Origin: Gammaproteobacteria bacterium
GTDB lineage: Bacteria; Pseudomonadota; Gammaproteobacteria; UBA6429; Thiohalophilaceae
NCBI GenBank assembly: GCA_024639445.1
Contig: JAHEIJ010000117.1
Coordinates: 1-6,897 of the forward strand
DNA: 6,897 nucleotides
Direction: 5' to 3'
The notes beneath the pieces are model-generated. The model was given only the letters and a program-made list of their open reading frames with translations. It ran no database searches and was not told the DNA's origin. Position numbers and translations under genes: made by a program. This document shows, in pieces, positions 1 through 6,409 of this stretch (position 1 is the stretch's first letter; each line of letters opens with the position of its first letter).

Positions 1-747
1 GTCGAGATGAACAACACCACCAAAGGACAGGTGATCGGCAAGATCCAAGCGTCTGATTATGCGGCCAAGTTCGAAGACGTGTGTGGCCCAGATGCCTTTT
101 TGCCGGGAAACGTCGAAGCATCCTATGACTGTATGGCAGAGGCGATCGCGGCCTTCGAGGGCACGGAGTTTTTCTCACCATTCACCTCGAAGTTCGATGA
201 GGTACAAGCTGGGCGCGCGAGCTTCACACCACAGGAAGAGCAAGGTCGGGCGCTGTTCTCGGGTAACGCCAAATGTGCCCATTGCCATACTGCCAAGCTC
301 GGTGGTAAGCAACGTGTATTGTTTACCGACTTCAAGTACCACAATATCGGCCTGCCGGAAAACCGGGAAATCTTTGCCCTGGTTGGTGCGCCATTCACCG
401 ATCTCGGTCTGGGCGGTTTCCTTAATGATCCCAAGCAATATGGTAAGTTCAAGAACCCGCATCTGCGTAATATCGAGTTGACCCCGCCCTATATGCACAA
501 CGGTGTGTTAGCGACCTTGAAACAGGTCGTCCATTTTTATAATACCCGCGACGTACTGGACGTGTGCGATCCGGCACTGGGAAATCTCGACCCGGGTTTT
601 GGTGACACCTGCTGGCCCGCACCTGAGATCCCCGATACCATGGACAGCAGTTTCCTCGGTGATCTTAATCTAACCGATGCCGAAGAAGACGCGATTGTCG
701 CCTTTATGCTAACGTTCACTGATGGCTACGTGGTGCCGGCACCTTAA
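1..747 (+). CDS. Di-haem cytochrome c peroxidase (CcpA/MauG superfamily), C-terminal part; 5' end outside window
   Basis: The frame is open from base 1, with two codons before the first visible Met at 7. That Met is probably internal, because family members are usually well over 300 residues and only about 248 are visible. Counting from it, a c-type haem-binding CAHCH lies at residues 90-94 (bases 274-288). The typical C-terminal block FKNPHLRNIELTPPYMHNG follows, where M163 is the candidate distal axial ligand, and then LKQVVHFYN. Known family role: periplasmic reduction of H2O2 with electrons from c-type cytochromes; some relatives (MauG) oxidise protein substrates instead, and peroxidase versus MauG-like cannot be separated here. 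The N-terminal haem domain and signal peptide are not visible. C26, C42, C187 and C202 are extra cysteines that could form disulfides in an exported protein (inference). The gene ends in TAA and is followed 26 bp later by an intrinsic terminator, so it is the last gene of its transcript. Confidence 0.9.
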   Translation, partial: VEMNNTTKGQVIGKIQASDYAAKFEDVCGPDAFLPGNVEASYDCMAEAIAAFEGTEFFSPFTSKFDEVQAGRASFTPQEEQGRALFSGNAKCAHCHTAKLGGKQRVLFTDFKYHNIGLPENREIFALVGAPFTDLGLGGFLNDPKQYGKFKNPHLRNIELTPPYMHNGVLATLKQVVHFYNTRDVLDVCDPALGNLDPGFGDTCWPAPEIPDTMDSSFLGDLNLTDAEEDAIVAFMLTFTDGYVVPAP

Positions 748-773
748 GTACCATGTAGTAGTAGTTGACATAG

Positions 774-803
774 ACGGGCGGCCCAGGCCGCCCGTATTTT
801 ATT
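774..803 (+). terminator. Rho-independent terminator after the peroxidase gene
   Basis: A perfect GC-rich stem pairs CGGGCGGC (775-782) with GCCGCCCG (787-794) around the loop CCAG, and A774/T795 can extend it. The T-rich tract TATTTTATTGT follows directly. It lies 26 bp after the peroxidase stop codon and faces the right way. Confidence 0.9.
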
Positions 804-833
804 GTATGTGATAACGAATGCAGGGAGGGTCAT

Positions 834-879
834 GGATATTTCAAAATTCTCTTCTATTTTGCTCTGACACTAAATATCC
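834..879. repeat. Nested inverted repeat 3' of the DUF1499 gene
   Basis: GGATATTT (834-841) is the exact reverse complement of AAATATCC (872-879). Inside this pair, AAAAT (843-847) pairs with ATTTT (856-860) around an 8-nt loop. The structure begins 7 bp past the DUF1499 stop on that gene's strand, so it may be a 3' mRNA structure or weak terminator. Neither strand has a clear U-tract after it, so its role is uncertain. Confidence 0.4.
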
Positions 880-885
880 TAGAGT

Positions 886-1338
886 TTACTTGTCAAATGT
901 TGCCCGTATCCTCTCTACCCGCTTCCGATTCGCGCCCAAATCCGAATGCCCCACCCGCGATGCCGATCGAACATGAATCACCTGTTTATTTTCATCGAGC
1001 CGCAATTCAATATCATCGACATAACGCATAAGTGGCGTCTCATAACGGGCATGCAAATAACCATTCTGTTCAATCAAAACAACGCCACCTGTCTCAACAA
1101 CAGCCTGTTTAATCCTGCGCCAAGCATCATCCGCCGTGCTGGTATAGCCAAGCGGTTCAACAAACGCCCCTTCAACCTGCTGCTCACTGCACACACAATT
1201 CGGCGTAGCCGGACAAGGCCGTAACTGACCATTGAGTAGCCCAAGCTCCGGCTGTTTACGTGAAGACATCGACAAAACAACCAGTAATAAGCCAATGATT
1301 ACAGAAATACCGATGACTGAATAAAGAAGTAGTTTCAC
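886..1338 (-). CDS. DUF1499 family membrane-anchored protein
   Basis: The product has 150 residues. Residues 2-23 form a hydrophobic N-terminal segment (uncleaved anchor or signal peptide). The rest matches my memory of DUF1499 (PF07386): a Cys-containing PCPATPNCVCSE at 41-52, YLHARYETPLMRYVDDIE at 94-111, and VRSASRVGHSDLGANRKR at 123-140. The start is GTG (1336-1338). The first Met after it, at residue 24, would remove the membrane segment, so GTG is preferred; the only Shine-Dalgarno-like element is a weak CGGAT about 10 nt upstream. The domain's biochemical role is not established and I assign none. The gene is divergent from the PLD-like gene, with 143 bp between starts. It stands alone, with the peroxidase terminator and a nested inverted repeat downstream. 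Confidence 0.88.
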   Translation of the reverse strand: MKLLLYSVIGISVIIGLLLVVLSMSSRKQPELGLLNGQLRPCPATPNCVCSEQQVEGAFVEPLGYTSTADDAWRRIKQAVVETGGVVLIEQNGYLHARYETPLMRYVDDIELRLDENKQVIHVRSASRVGHSDLGANRKRVERIRATFDK

Positions 1339-1391
1339 TATAAATATCCGGCGACAAGGTTGATAGTCGGTTTATAAAATAAGCGCCTTAG

Positions 1392-1426
1392 AGGAATTAT
1401 CTCTTATATTAAGGAATTATGCTCTT
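1392..1426. repeat. Two-copy direct repeat, candidate operator between divergent genes
   Basis: AGGAATTATCTCTT (1392-1405) recurs as AGGAATTATGCTCTT (1412-1426), differing by one inserted G. The copies start 20 bp apart, about two helical turns, so a protein bound to both would sit on one face of the DNA. The second copy runs into the extended -10 element of the PLD promoter. This arrangement is typical of a regulator-binding site, but no regulator gene lies in the window. It could also control the divergent DUF1499 gene. Confidence 0.45.
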
Positions 1427-1434
1427 GGTATGAT
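1426..1434 (+). promoter_or_regulatory. Extended -10 promoter for the PLD-like gene
   Basis: TGGTATGAT matches the extended -10 pattern TGnTATAAT with one mismatch in the hexamer (TATGAT, 1429-1434). No good -35 is visible at the usual distance, which an extended -10 tolerates. Transcription would start near 1441, giving a leader of about 40 nt before the ATG at 1482. Confidence 0.45.
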
Positions 1435-1481
1435 AGATTGTAGGGTATTAAAACCGATATAACCCAAAGGAATGGCCAAGG

Positions 1482-3044
1482 ATGCGTAATTCACTTATCT
1501 TTTTCATAGTTTTCAATTTCTTGTGCTGTTCTTCGATCGCTTCTGCCACGGTGTTTAAAAGCCAGGAACGGCACTCTGTACAATTGTTAAATACTGGAAT
1601 GGGCTCTCTCGAGAAGCGCCTAGAGGCCATCCAATCCGCCAAAATTTCCATAGACGCTGAATACTTCTATTTATGGAAGGACCCCGCTGGAAGGCTCTTT
1701 CTTCAGGCGTTATTAAATAAGGCGCGCTCCGGAGTGAAGGTACGCCTTATCGTCGATCACTTTTTCATATCAGCCAAATTGGGGGCCGTTGAAGGGGAAA
1801 CCCTCTCACGCCTGGGTAAAGGAAAATTTGAGCTCAGACACTACAACCCCTTTCCTATGCCCGGATTTCTTAATCACCGAAATCATCGCAAAATTCTTAT
1901 TATCGATGGACAAGATGCCATCATAGGCGGGCGAAATGTGGGAATTGAATATTTTGATTTAAGCGCAAGATATAATTTTCTCGACCGTGACATTTGGTTT
2001 TCAGGTCCCATCGTACAGGCGCTGCAGTCAAATTTTCAGAGTTACTGGGATAGTTTTCTCGTTCAGGAATTGACATCCGAGAATGAATCCAGGTCGACGG
2101 AAAGAGATATGTCTCTTCAAGACTATAAGAAAGTTGACAAATTTACCGAAGCCCTTTTTCCAGTTATGCCAAAGGATATGATATTACGGACAAAAGTGCG
2201 TCGCATTGGGCAAAAACAACTTCGAAAAGAATATCAGGGTGAGTGTCATAATATTACGATCGCGTCTGTACCACCAAGATTGAGAACCAATGTAAATCCT
2301 ATATTAAACCCTGTGGATTATAGTCTCAATGTAATAGGTGATAGAACTCCGCTTCCACATCTGGCAAATGTGGTTCCCAATCCCCTGGACCTCATTTCTG
2401 ATAATGTGATTTTTGACTCTGACATCGTAAAAGAGGTTTACAAAAGAATGAACCAGTTATCAGAAGGGGATCGAATCACAGTTGAAAACCCCTATTTTAT
2501 ACCAACCGATTTGGTCGCCAGAGGGATTACAACGTTATTAGATCGAGGAGTAAAAATCGACCTTTTGACAAACAGTCTACGATCAACAGACGCAAGCCCT
2601 ATCGTGAGTGTCTTTAACAAAAGATCCAAACAATATATCAATAATGGCTTGAATGTGGCTGTCTACTCTTCTTTGCCTCTCCCTGGCGTTTCATTTATTA
2701 ATAAAGAAGTGAAGAAGGCAAGATGGGGCATCCATGCAAAGACGATAGTCGTAGGTGAAGATCAGACTATTATTGGAACTTTCAATATAGACCCTCGTTC
2801 TAAAAATATAAATTCTGAAATTATTTTTATCTGTGATGATCAGCCGGAGTTAGCGGCCGCCGTGCGGAGGAGTATTAAAGAGAGAACCTCCCATTCCGCT
2901 ACAATTACTCCCGAGGGACAGCTGAATTGGCCTCCCTCACTCGCTCACAAGAGCTCTGATTTACTATTTGAAATTAATACGAGGGATAAAGTTCTTTTCC
3001 ATTTAATTGGCTTACCTGCTTCAATGATGGATTTCCTATTGTAG
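1482..3044 (+). CDS. Exported phospholipase D / cardiolipin synthase-like protein with a degenerate second HKD motif
   Basis: The product has 520 residues. A signal peptide is visible: short basic start, hydrophobic core 5-19, likely cleavage after SASA near residue 22. The protein should therefore be exported, periplasmic or secreted. The first PLD half contains SIDAEYFYLW (56-65), VKVRLIVDH (85-93) and the HKD motif HRKILIIDGQDAIIGG (H135, K137, D142). The second half contains ENPYFIPTDL (335-344) and HAKTIVVGEDQTIIGTFN (H418, K420), where the Asp expected at 425 is Gly. The layout recalls ClsC-type proteins, which transfer or hydrolyse phosphatidyl groups through a phospho-His intermediate; the actual substrate is unknown. 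Residues about 200-300 form a long linker without recognised motifs. An AAAGGA Shine-Dalgarno lies at 1466-1471, 10 nt before the ATG. The gene looks AT-richer than sbcB, suggesting transfer. It converges on the SGNH lipase gene. Confidence 0.88.
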   Translation: MRNSLIFFIVFNFLCCSSIASATVFKSQERHSVQLLNTGMGSLEKRLEAIQSAKISIDAEYFYLWKDPAGRLFLQALLNKARSGVKVRLIVDHFFISAKLGAVEGETLSRLGKGKFELRHYNPFPMPGFLNHRNHRKILIIDGQDAIIGGRNVGIEYFDLSARYNFLDRDIWFSGPIVQALQSNFQSYWDSFLVQELTSENESRSTERDMSLQDYKKVDKFTEALFPVMPKDMILRTKVRRIGQKQLRKEYQGECHNITIASVPPRLRTNVNPILNPVDYSLNVIGDRTPLPHLANVVPNPLDLISDNVIFDSDIVKEVYKRMNQLSEGDRITVENPYFIPTDLVARGITTLLDRGVKIDLLTNSLRSTDASPIVSVFNKRSKQYINNGLNVAVYSSLPLPGVSFINKEVKKARWGIHAKTIVVGEDQTIIGTFNIDPRSKNINSEIIFICDDQPELAAAVRRSIKERTSHSATITPEGQLNWPPSLAHKSSDLLFEINTRDKVLFHLIGLPASMMDFLL

Positions 3045-3079
3045 AGTCTTACTTTTTCAAAACTGGGCACTCCTCTAAA
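3041..3079. repeat. Degenerate direct repeat, copy A, starting at the PLD stop codon
   Basis: This segment aligns without gaps to 4280-4318, with 31 of 39 positions identical by hand. The core is TTTCAAAACNGGGCACTCC, differing only at N (T here, G in copy B). It begins at the last codon of the PLD-like gene (GTAGA covers the TAG stop). Weaker similarity extends upstream into the PLD coding sequence: a shared ATGATGG and a net 3-base gap. The two copies bracket the lipase gene in direct orientation. Confidence 0.65.
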
Positions 3080-3159
3080 TCGGATAAAGTGAATATCATC
3101 CTAATATTTTATATTTAAGATGGATGTCTTATTAGTTGTACATTTCTAACCTGGGTTAC

Positions 3160-4104
3160 TTACGGTGCATTTAGTACCTGTAAGGCGTGGCTAGCGATGA
3201 GTTCATGGCCGGCACGGGTTGGATGAATCCCGTCCCAGAACAGGTAAGTATCCGGTTGATAACAGAAGGCATTATCTTTCACATTGAAGGTAATACAGGT
3301 ACCTGTCACATCAGCAAAACCATACAACTCACTTTGTGCAACAACGCTGTTGAAGAGTGCAAAAACATCCAGTTGTTTGATCTCAACAGGAAACATGGCA
3401 CTGATATCCATCACCACATCAATCAAACCGAGATTAAATTGTGTTGAGAAGAATTTTGCGGCCGCGGCAACCTCATCACCGTATCGACTCACAGCGGGGG
3501 TCAGGGATACATCCGGCCCATTCACAATTAGAAAATGTCTGGCACCAGTAGCGGACAAGGCGGTAAGATTGTCACGCACAGCAAGTAAGGCTTCATAGAT
3601 AATCAGCCGACTGGTCACGCCGGTATTATCATGCAATAAAGCGTTGGCCGCATCCAGCAGATCGTTCCCGCCGATAAAAACGACATACAAGGCATCCTCG
3701 GGGATCTGGCTATGTTGACTTAGAAACAGGCCGACCTGAGTGGTGAGATGAATGTTACCCTTTGCCCGGGCGCGCGAGCCACCGACGGCATAATTTGAAA
3801 ACGCCTGGGGCACGCGCCAGGCAGGACCGGTATTGTTATTTAACGTTTTCGCCAATTGTTCGATCCAGGTCTCCCCATTAGTGAAATGATGTCCCCCACG
3901 TGCATAGGGCGCACTGGGAATAAGCGCATAGGGCGCAGTCGATTGTTGACCCAGTAAGACAAAAGCATTGCCAGGATCAGACAGGCTGTCGCCAAATACG
4001 ACAATTTCATTATGAGGTGGCGTAGCCTTTGCCGGTAATAAAACACTGAAGCAAAGCAGGACGATGATACTAATAATATAATTCTTTCTGGAGTCTGTGC
4101 GCAT
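3160..4104 (-). CDS. Exported SGNH/GDSL-family lipase/esterase
   Basis: The product has 314 residues. The signal peptide has a basic start (RTDSRK), a hydrophobic core at about 9-23 and likely cleavage after PAKA near 27. All SGNH blocks are visible: block I FGDSLSD (37-43) with nucleophile S40; block II around NYAVGGS (104-110) with oxyanion Gly near 108; block III GGND (145-148) with N147; block V DGIHP (291-295) with D291 and H294. The known chemistry is ester hydrolysis by a Ser-His-Asp triad; lipid versus other acyl-ester substrates cannot be decided from sequence. GHHFTNGETW at 71-80 is also typical of bacterial GDSL lipases and haemolysins. C270 and C281 could form a disulfide. There is no autotransporter domain at this length. 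A strong GGGAGG Shine-Dalgarno sits 6 nt before the ATG. The gene is convergent with the PLD-like gene, with 115 bp between stops, and is flanked by the direct repeat copies. Confidence 0.92.
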   Translation of the reverse strand: MRTDSRKNYIISIIVLLCFSVLLPAKATPPHNEIVVFGDSLSDPGNAFVLLGQQSTAPYALIPSAPYARGGHHFTNGETWIEQLAKTLNNNTGPAWRVPQAFSNYAVGGSRARAKGNIHLTTQVGLFLSQHSQIPEDALYVVFIGGNDLLDAANALLHDNTGVTSRLIIYEALLAVRDNLTALSATGARHFLIVNGPDVSLTPAVSRYGDEVAAAAKFFSTQFNLGLIDVVMDISAMFPVEIKQLDVFALFNSVVAQSELYGFADVTGTCITFNVKDNAFCYQPDTYLFWDGIHPTRAGHELIASHALQVLNAP

Positions 4105-4110
4105 GGAGTC

Positions 4111-4116
4111 CCTCCC
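4111..4116 (-). promoter_or_regulatory. Strong ribosome binding site of the SGNH lipase gene
   Basis: On the minus strand GGGAGG lies 6 nt before the ATG at 4104. This is one of the best Shine-Dalgarno matches in the window and fixes the lipase start just ahead of its signal peptide. Confidence 0.7.
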
Positions 4117-4136
4117 GTTATGACACTATTTCTTCG

Positions 4137-4165
4137 TGTTTATCTAGTTTAGAACATGCTGTGAA
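4137..4165 (-). promoter_or_regulatory. Possible promoter for the SGNH lipase gene
   Basis: On the minus strand TTCACA (4160-4165) is followed after 17 bp by TAAACA (4137-4142). Both hexamers match the sigma-70 consensus only partly; the spacing is ideal. The leader to the ATG would be about 25-30 nt. In AT-rich DNA such matches are common, so this is a weak call. Confidence 0.25.
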
Positions 4166-4283
4166 AATGTGTATGTTTACAGCTATGCTTTATGCATCAA
4201 AAATAAGTGTCAGAGAACAATATTCACTATATCAGAAGCAATTGTGCTCTCGATTACTGTCCCTGATGATGGTTTTTTTGTAG
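4140..4283 (+). pseudogene. Possible remnant of a second PLD-like gene 3' end
   Basis: The plus frame from 4140 is open for 47 codons and ends at the TAG 4281-4283, ending ...SRLLSLMMVFL. The PLD-like protein ends GLPASMMDFLL; the two share MM-x-F and a closing Leu, and the DNA around both stops aligns (3012-3079 against 4254-4318, including a one-codon gap). C-termini of the type LLSLLP..LL are common in PLD/cardiolipin synthases as I recall them. Upstream of about 4254 I see no convincing similarity to the PLD gene, so most of any former gene is gone. The open frame may be chance; the shared 3' end is the real evidence. Confidence 0.25.
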
Positions 4284-4318
4284 AAGCTTGTTCTTTCAAA
4301 ACGGGGCACTCCCCCAAA
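4280..4318. repeat. Degenerate direct repeat, copy B, upstream of the lipase gene
   Basis: Partner of copy A at 3041-3079: ungapped, offset 1,239 bp, 31/39 identical. The best part is 4294-4318, with 22 of 25 positions identical. In this copy the core contains GGGG-CACT-CCCC, a short perfect hairpin; copy A has lost part of it (GGG-CACT-CCTC). The repeat lies between the lipase start and the sbcB stop. Confidence 0.65.
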
Positions 4319-4319
4319 A
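4298..4319 (-). terminator. Weak candidate terminator after sbcB
   Basis: Read on the minus strand, GGGG-AGTG-CCCC (stem 4303-4306 with 4311-4314) is followed by GTTTTG. It lies about 50 bp past the sbcB stop and before the lipase promoter region. The stem is only 4 bp and the U-tract short, so efficiency would be low. It is part of repeat copy B and may only look like a terminator. Confidence 0.3.
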
Positions 4320-4367
4320 TTGCATGAGTTCAAGTATGTTAAACCCATTTATTGTTGCTTGACTCGT

Positions 4368-5819
4368 CTATGATTGAATAAACGACTCCAGTTCGCGACC
4401 AAACGCCGCCACTTCATTAAGGAGCATCATCTTGTGCTCATCCTGTTCCATATCAGTCCGCAGTTGCTCAATCTCGGCGTAGAAATCTTTAAAATTCAAG
4501 TGGCCAGACTCGCCCTCGATCAACCGGGCACGACAATGCTCCATCCACTGAGCTTGCTCATTGGTATTGAGCGTTTCGGGATAATTGCGTGCCCGGTAGC
4601 GGAACAGCATCTCCGGTAGACGTTTATCAACGAAGCTCCAGGTTTGCGTGCCCAGCTCCTCGGGGTCGGTATTGTGGATGCTGTTCATGAGCGCCTTATC
4701 CTTGTCATGAAAGAAACCGCCGGCATAGATCATCAGATCGGGATCACTGACTGGTTCAAATTCACGCGGCTCAAATATCTTGCCGATCTTTTGCTGGATC
4801 GCTTTACGCGCGGCGAGCAGTGTTTGTCGGTTCATCTTACACGCCATGAGATCGATATTAAGCTGCTTTGTCACCTCACCAGTAAGGGTTGAGGTGGGCG
4901 CGATGACTGGACACTTGTTAATGAAGAGTTGCTTCAGGGCCGGGCGCTCCACACCGTCAGGTAGATCATCGATCGAGGTATAGAGCCGTTCGCGCAGCGT
5001 CTTCGCACCCAGATCGAGCAGCAACTTCGGGTCCTGGGCCAGGTCGAAAACAATCACACTGTTCTTGTTGGTCGGATGAGCGGCAATGGGTACCACCATG
5101 CGGGTATTGCCGTGGTCACTGCCATACATCCCGGAGGTATGGAGGATCGGCGTCATCTCCGTCAGGTCGATGTACTTGAGTACTTCATTCTTGCGCCGCA
5201 GTTTGTAAAGGAAATCGTACAGCTTCGACTGCTTCTCTTTAACCAGCTTCGCCATCGCAATGGTGGCGTAAACATCAGATAAGGCATCGTGCGCCTGCTC
5301 ATGACTAATGCCGTTAGCAACGGTGAGTTCCTCCAATTTGAAGCTGCTGCGTTCGGAATCTTCGCGTTTAGGCCAAACGATACCTTCCGGGCGCAGGTCG
5401 TGGCAGGCGCGCACCATATCGATAATATCCCAGCGTGAATTGCCGTTTTGCCATTCACGGCCATAGGGCTCGTACAGGTTGCGGTAGAGGGTGTTGCGCG
5501 TCACCTCATCATCGAAACGCATTGAATTGTAGCCTACCCCGCAGGTCCCCGGTTGAGACAGCTCATTCAGAATACGGGCAATGAACTCCGCCTCCGGCAT
5601 GCCCTGCTCCAGCGCCTGCTGCGGTGTAATCCCGGTAATGACAGACGACATCGGGTGCGGCAGGGTATCCGGCGCCGGTCGGGCCATGATATTTAGCGGC
5701 TCACCGATAATATTGAGATCCTCATCCGTGCGGACTCCGGCAAATTGCACCGGCCGATCCCGTACCGGATCAACACCAAAGGTCTCATAATCGTGCCAAT
5801 AGAGTGTATTTTGTGACAT
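4368..5819 (-). CDS. sbcB: Exodeoxyribonuclease I (SbcB)
   Basis: The product has 483 residues, close to the 475 of E. coli ExoI. This processive 3'-5' exonuclease degrades single-stranded DNA to mononucleotides in the cytoplasm and works in recombination and mismatch repair. The DEDDh exonuclease signature is complete: HDYETFG at 9-15 (D10, E12), YNSMRFDDEVTRN at 97-109 (D103), and AHDALSDVYATIAMAKLV at 176-193 (H177, D182). The C-terminal half (RARNYPETLNTNEQAQW and following) matches the ExoI C-terminal region rather than other DEDD nucleases. AGGG lies 7 nt before the ATG. The gene is divergent from the NrfJ-like lipoprotein gene, with 124 bp between starts. No truncation or frameshift is seen, and no sbcCD or rec genes are in the window. 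Confidence 0.97.
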   Translation of the reverse strand: MSQNTLYWHDYETFGVDPVRDRPVQFAGVRTDEDLNIIGEPLNIMARPAPDTLPHPMSSVITGITPQQALEQGMPEAEFIARILNELSQPGTCGVGYNSMRFDDEVTRNTLYRNLYEPYGREWQNGNSRWDIIDMVRACHDLRPEGIVWPKREDSERSSFKLEELTVANGISHEQAHDALSDVYATIAMAKLVKEKQSKLYDFLYKLRRKNEVLKYIDLTEMTPILHTSGMYGSDHGNTRMVVPIAAHPTNKNSVIVFDLAQDPKLLLDLGAKTLRERLYTSIDDLPDGVERPALKQLFINKCPVIAPTSTLTGEVTKQLNIDLMACKMNRQTLLAARKAIQQKIGKIFEPREFEPVSDPDLMIYAGGFFHDKDKALMNSIHNTDPEELGTQTWSFVDKRLPEMLFRYRARNYPETLNTNEQAQWMEHCRARLIEGESGHLNFKDFYAEIEQLRTDMEQDEHKMMLLNEVAAFGRELESFIQS

Positions 5820-5867
5820 GAAGCTGCCCTGGTAAAATGATGGTCAGATTATTTATTAACCCGAATT

Positions 5868-5897
5868 TTCGCAGCTTTTTTACCGTATTTCTATTAT
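5868..5897 (+). promoter_or_regulatory. Possible sigma-70 promoter for the NrfJ-like lipoprotein gene
   Basis: TTCGCA (5868-5873) and TATTAT (5892-5897) are separated by 18 bp. The -10 is a 5/6 match and the -35 a 4/6 match. The predicted start near 5904 leaves a leader of about 40 nt before the ATG at 5944. The opposite strand of this gap must also carry the sbcB promoter, for which I see no clear candidate. Confidence 0.35.
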
Positions 5898-5943
5898 CAT
5901 CATGCCATAGTAGTACAAATAAAATATCAAAAGGGAACATATT

Positions 5944-6384
5944 ATGAATCCAAAACGACTTGTCAGTTTTGCGCTACTCGCCACACTGATGGTAACAGGC
6001 TGTACGGAAGACAAAACAACCGCGACGTCAACAGAAACAACGACAACAAAAAACACAATACCGCAACAAAATGCTGACGCACATGATGATAGCATTGTGA
6101 CTGGCAACACAATTGAAACCTTTGATTCCGGTGGTTTTACCTATGTACAAATCACAACGCCCGAAGCTTCCGTATGGGCAGCCGGGCCGCTAACGCCTAT
6201 TAAAAAAGGTGACACCGTCAGCCTTAGCCGCAATATGTTAATGCGGAATTTCCACAGCAAAACACTTAATCGTAATTTTGAAAGGATTTATTTTGTAAAC
6301 ACATTTACAGTCAATGGAGAAAGAGGCGAGCCCATGCAAATGCCAACGACACAACAACCACATGGCATGCCCGCTAATAACTAA
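5944..6384 (+). CDS. NrfJ-like periplasmic lipoprotein
   Basis: The product has 146 residues. A lipoprotein signal peptide is clear: basic MNPKR, a hydrophobic stretch, then the lipobox VTGC with acylated C20. Residues 21-40 form a Thr-rich linker. The core at about 53-118 (GNTIETFDSGGFTYVQI, VWAAGP, KKGDTVSL, MRNFHSKTLNRNFERIYF) resembles, from memory, a small domain annotated as NrfJ or 'NrfJ-related' and sometimes as a DNA-binding protein. Export to the periplasm makes the DNA-binding label doubtful here. The NrfJ name comes from cytochrome c nitrite reductase clusters, but no nrf gene is nearby and no biochemical role can be assigned. The Pro/Gln/Met-rich tail (129-144) is likely disordered. 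An AAGGGA Shine-Dalgarno lies 7 nt before the ATG. The gene is a single unit, divergent from sbcB and convergent with the broken rhodanese gene. Confidence 0.75.
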   Translation: MNPKRLVSFALLATLMVTGCTEDKTTATSTETTTTKNTIPQQNADAHDDSIVTGNTIETFDSGGFTYVQITTPEASVWAAGPLTPIKKGDTVSLSRNMLMRNFHSKTLNRNFERIYFVNTFTVNGERGEPMQMPTTQQPHGMPANN

Positions 6385-6409
6385 AGAGAAAGCAAAGCTT
6401 ATCAATAAT

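Noticed and set aside
7..9. ATG at 7 as the true start of the peroxidase gene
   Set aside because: The frame is open to the window edge, no ribosome binding site can be seen, and the N-terminal haem domain expected for the family is missing, so the Met is probably internal.
1472..1489. Mini-ORF MAKDA directly behind AAAGGA and overlapping the PLD start
   Set aside because: The ATG abuts the Shine-Dalgarno with no spacer, so initiation there is unlikely. The ATG at 1482 has proper spacing and opens a signal peptide.
1516..1535. Cysteine pair in the PLD signal peptide (FLCCSS) as a lipobox
   Set aside because: The residues before the Cys do not fit L-[AS]-[GA]-C, whereas SASA a few residues later is a good signal peptidase I site.
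3103..3136. AT-rich palindromic stretch and TAAGA/TCTTA hairpin after the PLD gene as a terminator
   Set aside because: The stem is only 5 bp, AT-rich and without a proper U-tract; it does not stand out from the AT-rich background.
4160..4182. TGTGA...TTTACA as a CRP-type operator upstream of the lipase
   Set aside because: Only the TGTGA half fits; the second half is at the wrong spacing and does not match TCACA.
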